This document shows positions 21,635 through 29,214 of a DNA stretch of 41,164 bases, in pieces. The notes beneath the pieces were generated by a model. It was not told the DNA's origin. It ran no database searches and saw only the letters and a program-made list of their open reading frames with translations. Where the stretch lies: positions 1 to 41,164 of the forward strand of contig CAZMEW010000009.1 of the NCBI GenBank assembly GCA_964565405.1, in the 5' to 3' direction. The DNA is from UBA922 sp964565405. GTDB taxonomy: Bacteria; Patescibacteriota; Patescibacteriia; Magasanikbacterales; UBA922. The translations under genes were made by a program, and so were the position numbers. Numbering within the stretch: position 1 is the stretch's first letter; the number at the start of each line of letters is the position of its first letter.

Positions 21635-22630
21635 ATGAATCACATCATCCGTCTCACAAGCATTGATCCTGAATTTCAATCTCGTATTATACAACAACTA
21701 CGACCTCATGACGTGGGTATCTCAGACACGTCACTTGAGCATACGCACGTCGATCATGATACCACTATTCTTGGAGTATTTGTGGATTCAAAAGNNNNNN
21801 NNNNGATCTCTTCAATGCCTCATCTCTTACATATTACGACATTTTCCACAGGTTTTGATCATATAGACTTATCAGCAGCAAAAAAGAAAAAAATCTCAGT
21901 ATCAAATGTCCCCTCCTATGGAGAAAACACCGTCGCTGAACATGCATTAGCGCTTATACTCGCACTATCACGAAAATTATATCCTTCCATCAAACGTGTA
22001 AAAGAAGGGCTGTACGATTATCACAATCTCCAAGGTTTTGATCTCAAAGGAAAAACAATAGGTATTATTGGTACCGGACATATCGGAATACACACGATCA
22101 AAATGCTCAAGGGATTTGAGGTAAACATCCTCGCCTTTGACGCATTCCCAAATCAAACTATCGCAAGAGAATATGGGTTTTCATACGAGTCGCTTGAGCA
22201 CATTTTTCAAGAATCAGATATTATCTCTCTGCACGTACCTCTCTTACCTTCTACCACTCACCTAATCAATATGAAGGCGGTGAAAAAGATGAAACCAGGA
22301 GTGTGTATCATCAATACAGCGCGGGGAGGAATTATCGAGTCCGAAGCATTACTTTTTGGACTACAGAAAGGAATTATTGCAGGGGCAGGACTCGATGTGC
22401 TCGAAGAAGAATTAATTTTCAAAACTCCTGAAACGATTTTAACACTCACTGATCCAAAGGCGATACGAAGAAGTCTCATTGAAAACGCAATTATTGACCA
22501 TCCACACACAATTATCACTCCCCACAACGCCTTCAATAGTACAGAAGCAATACATCGCATTGTTGATACCGCAATCGACAATATCAAAAACTTTATTGCA
22601 GGTTCCCCTACCAATCTAGTAAAATCTTAA
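21635..22630 (+). CDS. D-2-hydroxyacid dehydrogenase (D-lactate dehydrogenase-like)
   Basis: NAD-dependent reduction of 2-oxoacids to D-2-hydroxyacids. The NAD fold is GIIGTGHIGIHTIKML. The second signature is MKPGVCIINTARGGIIESEAL (Arg near the active site), and HNAF contains the catalytic His. STGFDHIDLSAA and VPSYGENTVAEHALALILAL fit D-lactate dehydrogenases best. A run of 10 N at 21795-21804 interrupts the N-terminal domain; the frame is kept across it and the total of 331 residues is family-like, so the gap is probably close to its true size. Followed after 6 bases by a BASS-type transporter gene, so the product may be a lactate-type acid linked with uptake or export. Confidence 0.9.
   Translation: MNHIIRLTSIDPEFQSRIIQQLRPHDVGISDTSLEHTHVDHDTTILGVFVDSKXXXXISSMPHLLHITTFSTGFDHIDLSAAKKKKISVSNVPSYGENTVAEHALALILALSRKLYPSIKRVKEGLYDYHNLQGFDLKGKTIGIIGTGHIGIHTIKMLKGFEVNILAFDAFPNQTIAREYGFSYESLEHIFQESDIISLHVPLLPSTTHLINMKAVKKMKPGVCIINTARGGIIESEALLFGLQKGIIAGAGLDVLEEELIFKTPETILTLTDPKAIRRSLIENAIIDHPHTIITPHNAFNSTEAIHRIVDTAIDNIKNFIAGSPTNLVKS
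21795..21804. other. run of 10 undetermined bases (assembly gap)
   Basis: Ten N inside the dehydrogenase gene, probably a scaffold gap. About four residues are unknown. Confidence 0.97.
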
Positions 22631-22636
22631 AACAGT

Positions 22637-23569
22637 ATGGCAAAAAAAGGGAAAAGCCATACATCACTTTCTCACCTATACATACTAGTGTTAGTAGTAT
22701 CGCTTACGATTGGACTCGGACTGCCACAATACGGAAAAATTTTTTTTCCACTCGTCACTTTTTTCCTTGGATGTATATTCTTTTTTTCGTCCCTCAAACT
22801 CCACGTACGTGATGTTCGAGAGAGTACCCATGATTTCAAAACGATTTCACTAGCAATAGCACTCAAACTCATTATTTTTCCAGTCGTAGTCTATTATGTA
22901 ACACGCCTAATCTCGCCCGATCTTGCTCTGCCTTTCTTACTACTCGGAGCAATGCCCACGGCGATGACGGCGCCACTCTTCACATTCATGGCGCACGGTA
23001 AACAAAGTTTTTCCCTCGTACTCTCGATAGTAACATCACTCTTAGCGCCATTCAGTGTTCCCTTCATACTGAAATTTTTAATTGACCAGACGATTTCGAT
23101 CAACCTCATCGAAATGTCAGTCCGCCTTCTAATCATTATTGTTCTCCCGATCGCGCTCGCTGAAGGAATAAAATATTTTCGACCACAAGCTGCTCGCAAA
23201 CTTGCCTCAATTTCTCGACCAGGCTCTCTGGGGGCACTCGGTCTACTACTCATTGGAATTATCTCTGTACATGCAGAGACGATAATTGAAGTGATAACAA
23301 AAAATCCGGCTGAATATTTAATCCCTCTCATTATCTTCTTTGGAGCAATCCACGCTGTTGGATATCTGTTCTTTTTATGGCTCCCATTCAAAAAAAGGAT
23401 TGCCGCGACGGTTTCAATCGCATATATGAATTTTACACTCGCCATTTACCTCTCTTCGACATTCTTCCCACAAGAAAAAGTACTTATACCTATCATCATC
23501 GCCTCTCTTCCTTGGAGTATCGCTATTATCCCCTTCGCTGAATTCGCCGCGCGTCACGAACATAGTTAA
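22637..23569 (+). CDS. BASS-family (bile acid:Na+ symporter-like) membrane transporter
   Basis: Polytopic protein of 310 residues with about nine to ten helices. The overall spacing and motifs such as FLLLGAMPTAMTAPLFTFMAHG resemble the BASS/SBF symporters and their ACR3-like relatives, in which a Pro/Ala/Thr-rich crossing motif forms the binding site. Substrates in the family are organic acids such as pyruvate or bile acids. It follows the D-2-hydroxyacid dehydrogenase with a 6-base gap, so the pair may handle a 2-oxo or 2-hydroxy acid. The substrate itself is a guess. Confidence 0.82.
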   Translation: MAKKGKSHTSLSHLYILVLVVSLTIGLGLPQYGKIFFPLVTFFLGCIFFFSSLKLHVRDVRESTHDFKTISLAIALKLIIFPVVVYYVTRLISPDLALPFLLLGAMPTAMTAPLFTFMAHGKQSFSLVLSIVTSLLAPFSVPFILKFLIDQTISINLIEMSVRLLIIIVLPIALAEGIKYFRPQAARKLASISRPGSLGALGLLLIGIISVHAETIIEVITKNPAEYLIPLIIFFGAIHAVGYLFFLWLPFKKRIAATVSIAYMNFTLAIYLSSTFFPQEKVLIPIIIASLPWSIAIIPFAEFAARHEHS

Positions 23570-23597
23570 AGCTTAAATTTCAAAACGCAAAACCACA

Positions 23598-23647
23598 ACT
23601 TAAATCTTAAAACCTTATCTTCTACGTGCCAAAAATTTAAGTTTTTA
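23598..23647 (+). terminator. possible terminator after the dehydrogenase-transporter pair
   Basis: ACTTAAAT (23598-23605) pairs with ATTTAAGT (23635-23642), followed by TTTTAAT. The stem is AT-rich with a long loop, so weak. Confidence 0.4.
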
Positions 23648-23709
23648 ATCTTAGTTTCGAGCTGGGTGTATCAATAGATAGAAGTTTTATATTTTGACTT
23701 TTCAATCCC

Positions 23710-23738
23710 TTGACATTTGCCCTAAATAAGAGTACTAT
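23710..23738 (+). promoter_or_regulatory. promoter of rplA
   Basis: TTGACA (23710-23715), 17-base spacer, TACTAT (23733-23738). A leader of about 60 bases contains a GC-rich pairing between ACCCG (23760-23764) and CGGGG (23780-23784). Confidence 0.8.
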
Positions 23739-23808
23739 CTTTCATATTATTCACGTGGGACCCGACTACATCATATAAGCGGGGTTTGTACCACTAACAA
23801 GGTTGACT

Positions 23809-24492
23809 ATGTCAAAACGTATGAATGGCCTTAAGTCTAAGGTCGACGCAAATAAAGTATATGGACTCACCGAAGCCCTTGAACTCGTAAAAGCAACGAG
23901 TACGGTAAAATTCGACGCTTCAGTCGAAGTACATGTTCGTCTCGGAATAGATGTAAGTAAAAGTGACCAGCAAATCCGTTCAACCGTGGGTCTTCCTCAC
24001 GGAACAGGCAAAACCAAAAGTGTGGCCGCATTTGTCGGAGCAAACGACGAAAAAGCAGCAAAAGAAGCTGGTGCAGACTTTATCTATGGAGAAAACGAAA
24101 TCAAAGGAATCCAGGCTGGAACTACCAAAGTAAACTTTGATATTGCAGTCGCAACTCCAGAAATGATGCCTAAACTTGCGATTGCCGCAAAAGTCTTGGG
24201 TCCAAAAGGCCTTATGCCTAACCCAAAGACAGGGACGGTCGACAAAGATGTCGCACGTATGGTAACTGAACTGAAAAAAGGTAAGGTTGCCTTCAAAAAT
24301 GACGATACTGGAAATGTACACGCGTCAATTGGTAAAGTAAGCTTCGCGACCGAAAAACTCAAAGAAAATTACGATAGTCTTATCGACGCACTCAAAAAAG
24401 TAAAGCCAAACTCAGCAAAAGGAACCTATCTCAAATCTATATTCCTGACCAGTAGTATGGGCCCAAGCATCAGAGTAGAAATTGCTCAGTAA
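23809..24492 (+). CDS. rplA: 50S ribosomal protein uL1
   Basis: Forms the mobile L1 stalk of the large subunit and represses its own operon in E. coli. Signature: VEVHVRLGIDVSKSDQQIRSTV, LPHGTGKTKSV, KVLGPKGLMPNPKTGTV, and KGTYLKSIFLTSSMGPSIRV. The ATG at 23809 (227 residues) follows AAGG with good spacing; an in-frame TTG 6 bases earlier is unlikely. It is detached from rplK by three genes and has its own promoter and terminator. rplJ and rplL do not follow. Confidence 0.96.
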   Translation: MSKRMNGLKSKVDANKVYGLTEALELVKATSTVKFDASVEVHVRLGIDVSKSDQQIRSTVGLPHGTGKTKSVAAFVGANDEKAAKEAGADFIYGENEIKGIQAGTTKVNFDIAVATPEMMPKLAIAAKVLGPKGLMPNPKTGTVDKDVARMVTELKKGKVAFKNDDTGNVHASIGKVSFATEKLKENYDSLIDALKKVKPNSAKGTYLKSIFLTSSMGPSIRVEIAQ

Positions 24493-24502
24493 AACAAAAA
24501 AT

Positions 24503-24535
24503 CATCAGCCAAAAGCTGGTGGTTTTATTTTATTC
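24503..24535 (+). terminator. terminator of rplA
   Basis: CATCAGC pairs with GCTGGTG (one G-U), followed by GTTTTATTTTATT. Confidence 0.82.
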
Positions 24536-24698
24536 TCTATAATTGTATAGGTAGCCAAAGAGGATTCGGGATAACCACTGTTCGAGCTAGGAGTGTAGAA
24601 TAATTAAGACAACTTAATGTGGCGAATTTTGGCACGCCCGAAAGTTTTTGGCACTTTTTGGTTACAAAAAGTACGTAAGGTATGTAAAATTTACTTAC
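24536..24698. other. non-coding stretch before the dTMP cluster
   Basis: No gene recognised. It holds a perfect 8-bp hairpin ACTTTTTG/CAAAAAGT (24653-24672) and two copies of TTGGCAC (24629 and 24648 area). A decayed gene or leader RNA cannot be excluded. Confidence 0.4.
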
Positions 24699-24728
24699 TT
24701 GCACCTACCATACTCGATTTGCTACACT
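24699..24728 (+). promoter_or_regulatory. probable promoter of the dTMP cluster
   Basis: TTGCAC (24699-24704), 18-base spacer, TACACT (24723-24728). A second possible -10, TATACT, lies at about 24737-24742. Confidence 0.5.
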
Positions 24729-24755
24729 TGATCTATTATACTTTGATTCTTGAAT

Positions 24756-25265
24756 ATGTCAGAACCCACAGCAACCATAGCTCCCGTATATCGAAGACCT
24801 ACCTGGGATGAATATTTTATGGAAATAGCGCAGACTGTAGCAAAACGGGCCAGTTGTGACCGAGGGCGTTCAGGATGTGTAATTGCAAAAGATAAACAAA
24901 TTATCGTAACCGGCTATGTAGGTGCTGCAGCAGGACTACCACATTGCGATGAAGTGGGACATCAGATAAAAACAGTAACGCACGAAGATGGACACCAGAG
25001 TCAACACTGTATGCGAACAGCTCATGCTGAACAAAATGCGATTGTACAAGCTGCGCGTATCGGGAATGCCATAGATGGGGCAACACTCTATTGTAAAATG
25101 ACCCCCTGTGCCGCATGCGGTAGAATGATTATTAATGCCGGGATCAAACGGGTGGTGTGTGAAAAAAGATACCACGCAGGAGGTGAGACAGAAGAAATGT
25201 TCCGAAAAGTGGGAATTGAGCTTGATTTCTTTAATGAAGAGGTAGAACAATATGCACGACAATAA
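24756..25265 (+). CDS. deoxycytidylate (dCMP) deaminase
   Basis: Zinc-dependent conversion of dCMP to dUMP, the substrate of thymidylate synthase. The 169 residues hold the cytidine-deaminase-like signature: HAEQNAI with His as zinc ligand and catalytic Glu, and PCAAC supplying the two zinc Cys. The early KRASCDRGRSGCVI motif and extra zinc-type residues (H in HCMRTAHAE, C in LPHCDE) are typical of the ComEB/T4 dCMP deaminase family. The ATG at 24756 is preferred to an in-frame TTG at 24750. The end overlaps the next gene by 14 bases. Followed by kinase, dut, thyA, folA and tmk. Confidence 0.92.
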   Translation: MSEPTATIAPVYRRPTWDEYFMEIAQTVAKRASCDRGRSGCVIAKDKQIIVTGYVGAAAGLPHCDEVGHQIKTVTHEDGHQSQHCMRTAHAEQNAIVQAARIGNAIDGATLYCKMTPCAACGRMIINAGIKRVVCEKRYHAGGETEEMFRKVGIELDFFNEEVEQYARQ

Positions 25266-25812
25266 AATTATCTTGGGATTTGTAGGAGATTTGGCTAGCG
25301 GCAAAGGAACAGCAGCAAAATATCTCAATGAAAAATACAGATCAACAACCTATCGTTTCTCAACCATGCTACGAGATATTCTGAAGCGCGTATATGTACC
25401 CGAAACCAGAGAAAATCTACAGAATCTCTCGACTTTTTTGCGTGAATCCTATGGGCAGGATGTGATGAGTCGAGTCATTGCAGAAGATGTTGCGCGAGAT
25501 CAAAATAAACTCGTAGTTGTTGAGGGTATTAGACGTCCGAGCGATATTGAATATTTAAAAAAATTGGAAGGATTCCATCTAATCTATCTTACCGGAGATC
25601 CAAAAATTCGCTGGCAAAGACTGGTAGCAAGAAAAGAAAACCCAGGTGATAGTGAGAAAACATTTGAACAATTTTTAAAGGATGAAACTGCTGAGGCTGA
25701 TAAATTAATCAAAGAGCTGGGGGAGACTGCAGAGAAAAAAATAGAGAATAATCTCGGATACGATGAATTTTATACAGCACTGGAAGAACTCGTCAGACAC
25801 TATGGAAATTAA
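25252..25812 (+). CDS. P-loop nucleotide kinase-like protein (UPF0200/dephospho-CoA kinase-like fold)
   Basis: A Walker A motif GDLASGKGT is at residues 12-20. The layout matches nucleoside monophosphate kinase folds: LRDILKR helix, LVVVEGIRRPSDIEYL (Walker B-like strand with GIR), LIYLTGDPKIRWQRLVARKE, and a lid rich in Glu/Lys before KIENN. It resembles UPF0200-type proteins more than Tmk or Cmk. It overlaps the dCMP deaminase by 14 bases and the dut start by 11, so all three are coupled. Its place suggests a deoxynucleoside monophosphate substrate, perhaps dCMP/dUMP balance. This is inference, as a kinase for dTMP (tmk) is already present downstream. Confidence 0.72.
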   Translation: MHDNKIILGFVGDLASGKGTAAKYLNEKYRSTTYRFSTMLRDILKRVYVPETRENLQNLSTFLRESYGQDVMSRVIAEDVARDQNKLVVVEGIRRPSDIEYLKKLEGFHLIYLTGDPKIRWQRLVARKENPGDSEKTFEQFLKDETAEADKLIKELGETAEKKIENNLGYDEFYTALEELVRHYGN

Positions 25813-26236
25813 GATCAAACGAATTGATACCTCACTTCCCCTTCCAGAGTACAAAACTACAGGCGCCGTTGCTTTTGATTTGTATTCACGACTTGATGAA
25901 GTTATTCCAGGTAAAACCCTCAAGCTCGTTCCAGCAAATTTCATTATTGGTACCCCCGAGGGCTATATGCTCATGCTGACTGCACGCTCAAGCCTGGCAA
26001 AGAAAAAAGGGCTCATGATGGGAAATGGAGTTGGGACGATTGATCAGGATTATTGCGGAGATACTGATGAATTATTGCTTTCCCTCTACAATTTCACTGA
26101 TACAGAAGTAAAAATAGAAAAAGGTGAAAGATTAGCGCAGGGCATATTTGTAAAAATAGAAAAAGGCAATTGGAACGAGGTACAAAATATGGAAAATGAA
26201 AATCGCGGTGGTTTTGGGACTACCGGACAATTCTAA
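25802..26236 (+). CDS. dut: deoxyuridine 5'-triphosphate nucleotidohydrolase (dUTPase)
   Basis: Splits dUTP to dUMP and pyrophosphate, keeping uracil out of DNA and feeding ThyA. All five trimeric dUTPase motifs are visible: GAVAFDLYS, ARSSLAKKKGL, GNGVGTIDQDYCGD, EKGERLAQ and RGGFGTTGQF. The ATG at 25802 gives 144 residues and overlaps the kinase stop by 11 bases; an in-frame ATG at 25763 lies too far into the kinase gene. Confidence 0.95.
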   Translation: MEIKIKRIDTSLPLPEYKTTGAVAFDLYSRLDEVIPGKTLKLVPANFIIGTPEGYMLMLTARSSLAKKKGLMMGNGVGTIDQDYCGDTDELLLSLYNFTDTEVKIEKGERLAQGIFVKIEKGNWNEVQNMENENRGGFGTTGQF

Positions 26237-26243
26237 TTTTCTT

Positions 26244-26280
26244 AACCCTCCCCTCTTAGGGGAGGGAAGGGTGGGGTTGA
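26244..26280. repeat. palindromic repeat (CCCTCCCCT type)
   Basis: CCCTCCCCT (26246-26254) pairs perfectly with AGGGGAGGG (26258-26266), then GAAGGGTGGGGTT. Related to 2536-2602 by its C/G tracts. It lies inside the dTMP operon between dut and thyA. Confidence 0.7.
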
Positions 26281-26320
26281 ATACAAAAACAAAAACTACT
26301 CTAAACAATCTCAAAAAACT

Positions 26321-27193
26321 ATGAAGTCTTATCTCGACCTTGTTCAAAAAATTCTCAATGAAGGGGTGCTAAAATCAAACCGTACAGGTACTGATGCATT
26401 TGCAATCGCAGGTGCAATGTTTGAGCACGACATGTCAACTGGTTTTCCTCTCCTCACTACAAAAAAAGTCCCTTTCCGACTCATTGCAAGTGAACTTGAA
26501 TTCTTTATCAGTGGGATTACTGATAAAGAATGGATGAAAGAAAGAAATAATCATATTTGGGACGAATGGGCTAGACCAAGTAAAGCTCCTTATGGACATG
26601 ATGAGGAAAGTAAAAAAAGAATGGCAGAAGAGCGAGATTTGGGTCCGATTTATGGATTTCAATGGAGACATTTCAATGCGCCTTATGAATCATATGATAC
26701 AGACTATACAGGAAAAGGTGTTGATCAATTAAAATTAGTAGTTGAAAAATTAAAAAGCAATCCGAATGATCGTCGCATGATTGTGATGGCGTGGAACCCA
26801 AGTATGCTAGCAGACATGGGCCTACCTCCTTGCCACTACGGTTTTCAAGTAACAGTCATTAAAGACAAACTTAATTTACTCTGGAACCAACGATCCGTAG
26901 ATGTCATGCTCGGGCTTCCCTTTAATATTGCAAGCTACGCACTACTCCTCCATCTTCTTGCAAAAGAAACCGGATTACAAGAGGGAAAGTTAGTAGGGTT
27001 TCTCGCAGATGTCCATATTTATGAAAATCATGTAGAGGGTGCAAAAGAACAACTTACTCGTGATCCCAATAAATACCCTCTCCCCGAGATAAAAACTCCA
27101 GAATTTACTTCTATTTTCAATTGGAAATACACCGATTCAATAATTAACGGATACGAAAGCTACCCAACTATTAAATTTCCTATCGCTGTATGA
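26321..27193 (+). CDS. thyA: thymidylate synthase (ThyA type)
   Basis: Methylates dUMP to dTMP using methylene-tetrahydrofolate. Family marks: SNRTGTDAFAIAGAMF, FPLLTTKKV, GPIYGFQWRHF, the catalytic Cys in LPPCHYGFQV, RSVDVMLGLPFNIASYALL and HIYENH. 290 residues, between the E. coli (264) and longer forms. The TGA stop overlaps the folA start (ATGA), so DHFR, which recycles the dihydrofolate formed here, is coupled. Confidence 0.97.
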   Translation: MKSYLDLVQKILNEGVLKSNRTGTDAFAIAGAMFEHDMSTGFPLLTTKKVPFRLIASELEFFISGITDKEWMKERNNHIWDEWARPSKAPYGHDEESKKRMAEERDLGPIYGFQWRHFNAPYESYDTDYTGKGVDQLKLVVEKLKSNPNDRRMIVMAWNPSMLADMGLPPCHYGFQVTVIKDKLNLLWNQRSVDVMLGLPFNIASYALLLHLLAKETGLQEGKLVGFLADVHIYENHVEGAKEQLTRDPNKYPLPEIKTPEFTSIFNWKYTDSIINGYESYPTIKFPIAV

Positions 27194-27654
27194 TAGCTCT
27201 TGTTGCTGCACTCTCAGAAAACAATTGTATTGGAAAAAATGGCACACTCCCGTGGCATATACCAGAGGATATGAAGAAATTCAAAGAAATAACCACTGGA
27301 CACACGGTTGTAATGGGTAGGAAAACCTGGGAATCAATCCCAGAAAAATTTCGCCCACTCCCAAATCGAAAAAATATAGTAATCACCAGAAATACCGGCT
27401 ACGCGGTACCAGATTCAGTGTTAGTGTATCATTCGATTGACGACGCAATGGAGCACGAAACTGGTGACATTATGATTATTGGAGGAGCTGAAATCTACAA
27501 TCAATCAATCAATCACGCAGATACGCTCTATATTACACACGTAAAAACATTTATCGAAGATGGCACTGCATTTTTCCCTACAATTGACAGCAGCTGGAAA
27601 GAAGTCGAACGCGAAGATCATGAGCATTTTTCATTCGTCACCTATAAAAAATAA
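27190..27654 (+). CDS. folA: dihydrofolate reductase
   Basis: NADPH-dependent reduction of dihydrofolate to tetrahydrofolate. The family signature is complete: IALVAALSENNCIGKNGTLPWHIPEDMKKFKE, with W and catalytic Glu in WHIPEDM, then VVMGRKTWESIP, RKNIVITRN, and IIGGAEIYNQ. 154 residues. It overlaps thyA by 4 bases. Confidence 0.96.
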   Translation: MIALVAALSENNCIGKNGTLPWHIPEDMKKFKEITTGHTVVMGRKTWESIPEKFRPLPNRKNIVITRNTGYAVPDSVLVYHSIDDAMEHETGDIMIIGGAEIYNQSINHADTLYITHVKTFIEDGTAFFPTIDSSWKEVEREDHEHFSFVTYKK

Positions 27655-27657
27655 TGT

Positions 27658-28338
27658 ATGAAAGGATTATTTATCATGATCGAAGGAACCGATGGATCCG
27701 GCAAAAGTGTACAGACCGCGATGCTTAAGGAGCGGTTGGCAAAAGAAGGGAAACAAGTCGAGGATATCAGCTTCCCGCAATATGGCCAGCCAAGTGCAAC
27801 CATGGTGGAAGAATACCTCAATGGACGCCTCGGCACTGCAGAAGAGATTGGACCTTATCGTGCATCTATTTTTTTCGCAATTGATCGCTACGCTGCGGCT
27901 CCAAAAATAAAAAAATGGTTAGAAGAAGGAAAAATTGTTATTGCAAACCGATATATTGGATCAAACATGGGACACCAAGGTGGAAAAATAAAAAATGAAA
28001 GCGAACGCAAAAAATTTTTTGATTGGGACTACGAATTGGAGTATACTATCTTTGAAATCCCAAAGCCTGACGTGAACATTATCCTGCACGTAACTCCAGA
28101 AATTTCCCAAGAACTTGTTGACAAAAAAGACGCTCGAGGTTATTTGGATGGAAAAAAACGAGATATCCATGAAGATGACCTGAATCACCTGAAAAATGCT
28201 GAGGCTGCATATATACAAATCGCACGTGATTATCCAGAGTTTACTTTGATTGAATGCGTAAAAAACGGTGCAATTGAAAAGCCAGAAAAAATCCATGAAG
28301 AAATTTATTCTCTAATCCAAAAACGATTAATCTCTTAA
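27658..28338 (+). CDS. tmk: thymidylate kinase
   Basis: Phosphorylates dTMP to dTDP. The P-loop is EGTDGSGKSVQ (residues 9-19); FFAIDRYAAA is the DR[YH] motif, and NRYIGSNMGHQGGKI is the substrate-binding stretch. The lid segment DARGYLDGKKRDIHEDDLNH is long. 226 residues. It follows folA by 3 bases and completes the route from dCMP or dUTP to dTDP. Confidence 0.92.
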   Translation: MKGLFIMIEGTDGSGKSVQTAMLKERLAKEGKQVEDISFPQYGQPSATMVEEYLNGRLGTAEEIGPYRASIFFAIDRYAAAPKIKKWLEEGKIVIANRYIGSNMGHQGGKIKNESERKKFFDWDYELEYTIFEIPKPDVNIILHVTPEISQELVDKKDARGYLDGKKRDIHEDDLNHLKNAEAAYIQIARDYPEFTLIECVKNGAIEKPEKIHEEIYSLIQKRLIS

Positions 28339-28348
28339 ACCGACCGCT

Positions 28349-29122
28349 ATGCTCCCAACAATATCAGAACTATTCAACCGCGCATACGCTCCATACCGCA
28401 AATTTCCAAGATTTGCATGGATATTTATAATCTTATTTTTTTTACCTATTTTATTTCTTGGTATCACCAAATTTTCAGCTGACCTGGTCAGCCTCGTATA
28501 CGGCGTGGTCACAACAAATGGACTTTTATTGGTCGTAGGAGCAATTCTTATGTCATTTGTGTCACTGTGGTTCAATCTCGCTTATCTATATGCTCTTGCA
28601 GATATAGATGAAGGGATGTCCCCAAATAAAATTTCGAACTATCTCAAAAAAGGAAAAAAGGTAATTTTACCTGCATTCGCCCTATCCCTTCTTGTTGGTA
28701 TAATCGTGCTCGGAGGACTGATTTTACTTATAATCCCTTGCTTTATTTTCGGTATTTGGTTCGTGTTTACACTTCAGGCCCGAGTACTTGATGAAAAAAA
28801 AGGGGTAAGCGCGCTTACGTATAGCAAATCTCTTGTTGAGGGTAATTGGTGGGGCGTATTTGGAAGGATTGTGGTAAGCATGATCGTTGTATACGTAATT
28901 CTTAGCGTATTTGGCAAACTCATGAATGGACTATTCCAAATGACGCTTACAACACTCACTTTCCAAAAATTAACCATACTTTCACTCATAGTAACACTCC
29001 TCACTTCTGCAGTACAGGCAATACTAACACCATTCGCAACTGCGATCCCAACGATCTTGTATCTCGATCTCAAAAAAGCAAAATCAGTAAAACCCAACCC
29101 CCTCGAGCCGCCAATCAGATAA
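28349..29122 (+). CDS. polytopic membrane protein, paralogous to part of the 34764-36179 product
   Basis: 257 residues with about six helices. The segment around GGLILLIIPCFIFGIWFVFTLQARVLDEKKGV followed by YSKSLVEGNWWGVFGRIV recalls the glycerophosphodiester-phosphodiesterase-associated membrane domain and DUF975-like proteins. The same pattern occurs in the gene at 34764-36179. The C-terminus is basic and cytoplasmic. It is transcribed after tmk with a 10-base gap and ends the operon at a strong terminator. Its function is unknown; the link with nucleotide genes may only be positional. Confidence 0.72.
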   Translation: MLPTISELFNRAYAPYRKFPRFAWIFIILFFLPILFLGITKFSADLVSLVYGVVTTNGLLLVVGAILMSFVSLWFNLAYLYALADIDEGMSPNKISNYLKKGKKVILPAFALSLLVGIIVLGGLILLIIPCFIFGIWFVFTLQARVLDEKKGVSALTYSKSLVEGNWWGVFGRIVVSMIVVYVILSVFGKLMNGLFQMTLTTLTFQKLTILSLIVTLLTSAVQAILTPFATAIPTILYLDLKKAKSVKPNPLEPPIR

Positions 29123-29128
29123 GTAACA

Positions 29129-29168
29129 AAAAGACCCCATCCTTAGCAAAAATGGGGTCTTTTCTTTT
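29129..29168 (+). terminator. terminator of the dTMP cluster
   Basis: AAAAGACCCCAT (29129-29140) pairs with ATGGGGTCTTTT (29152-29163), T-rich tail. Confidence 0.93.
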
Positions 29169-29214
29169 AGAAAAAAGAGTGGTACGCTAAGGTCTACTAT
29201 TCCCTATTTACTAT

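Noticed and set aside
24536..24698. Small RNA gene or decayed gene before the dTMP cluster
   Set aside because: Only an AT hairpin and a short repeat were found; not enough to name anything.
27190..27193. UGA recoding to Gly, as in some CPR lineages
   Set aside because: TGA ends thyA exactly at the folA start and ends other genes at family-typical lengths; RF1 alone is seen only because of window size.
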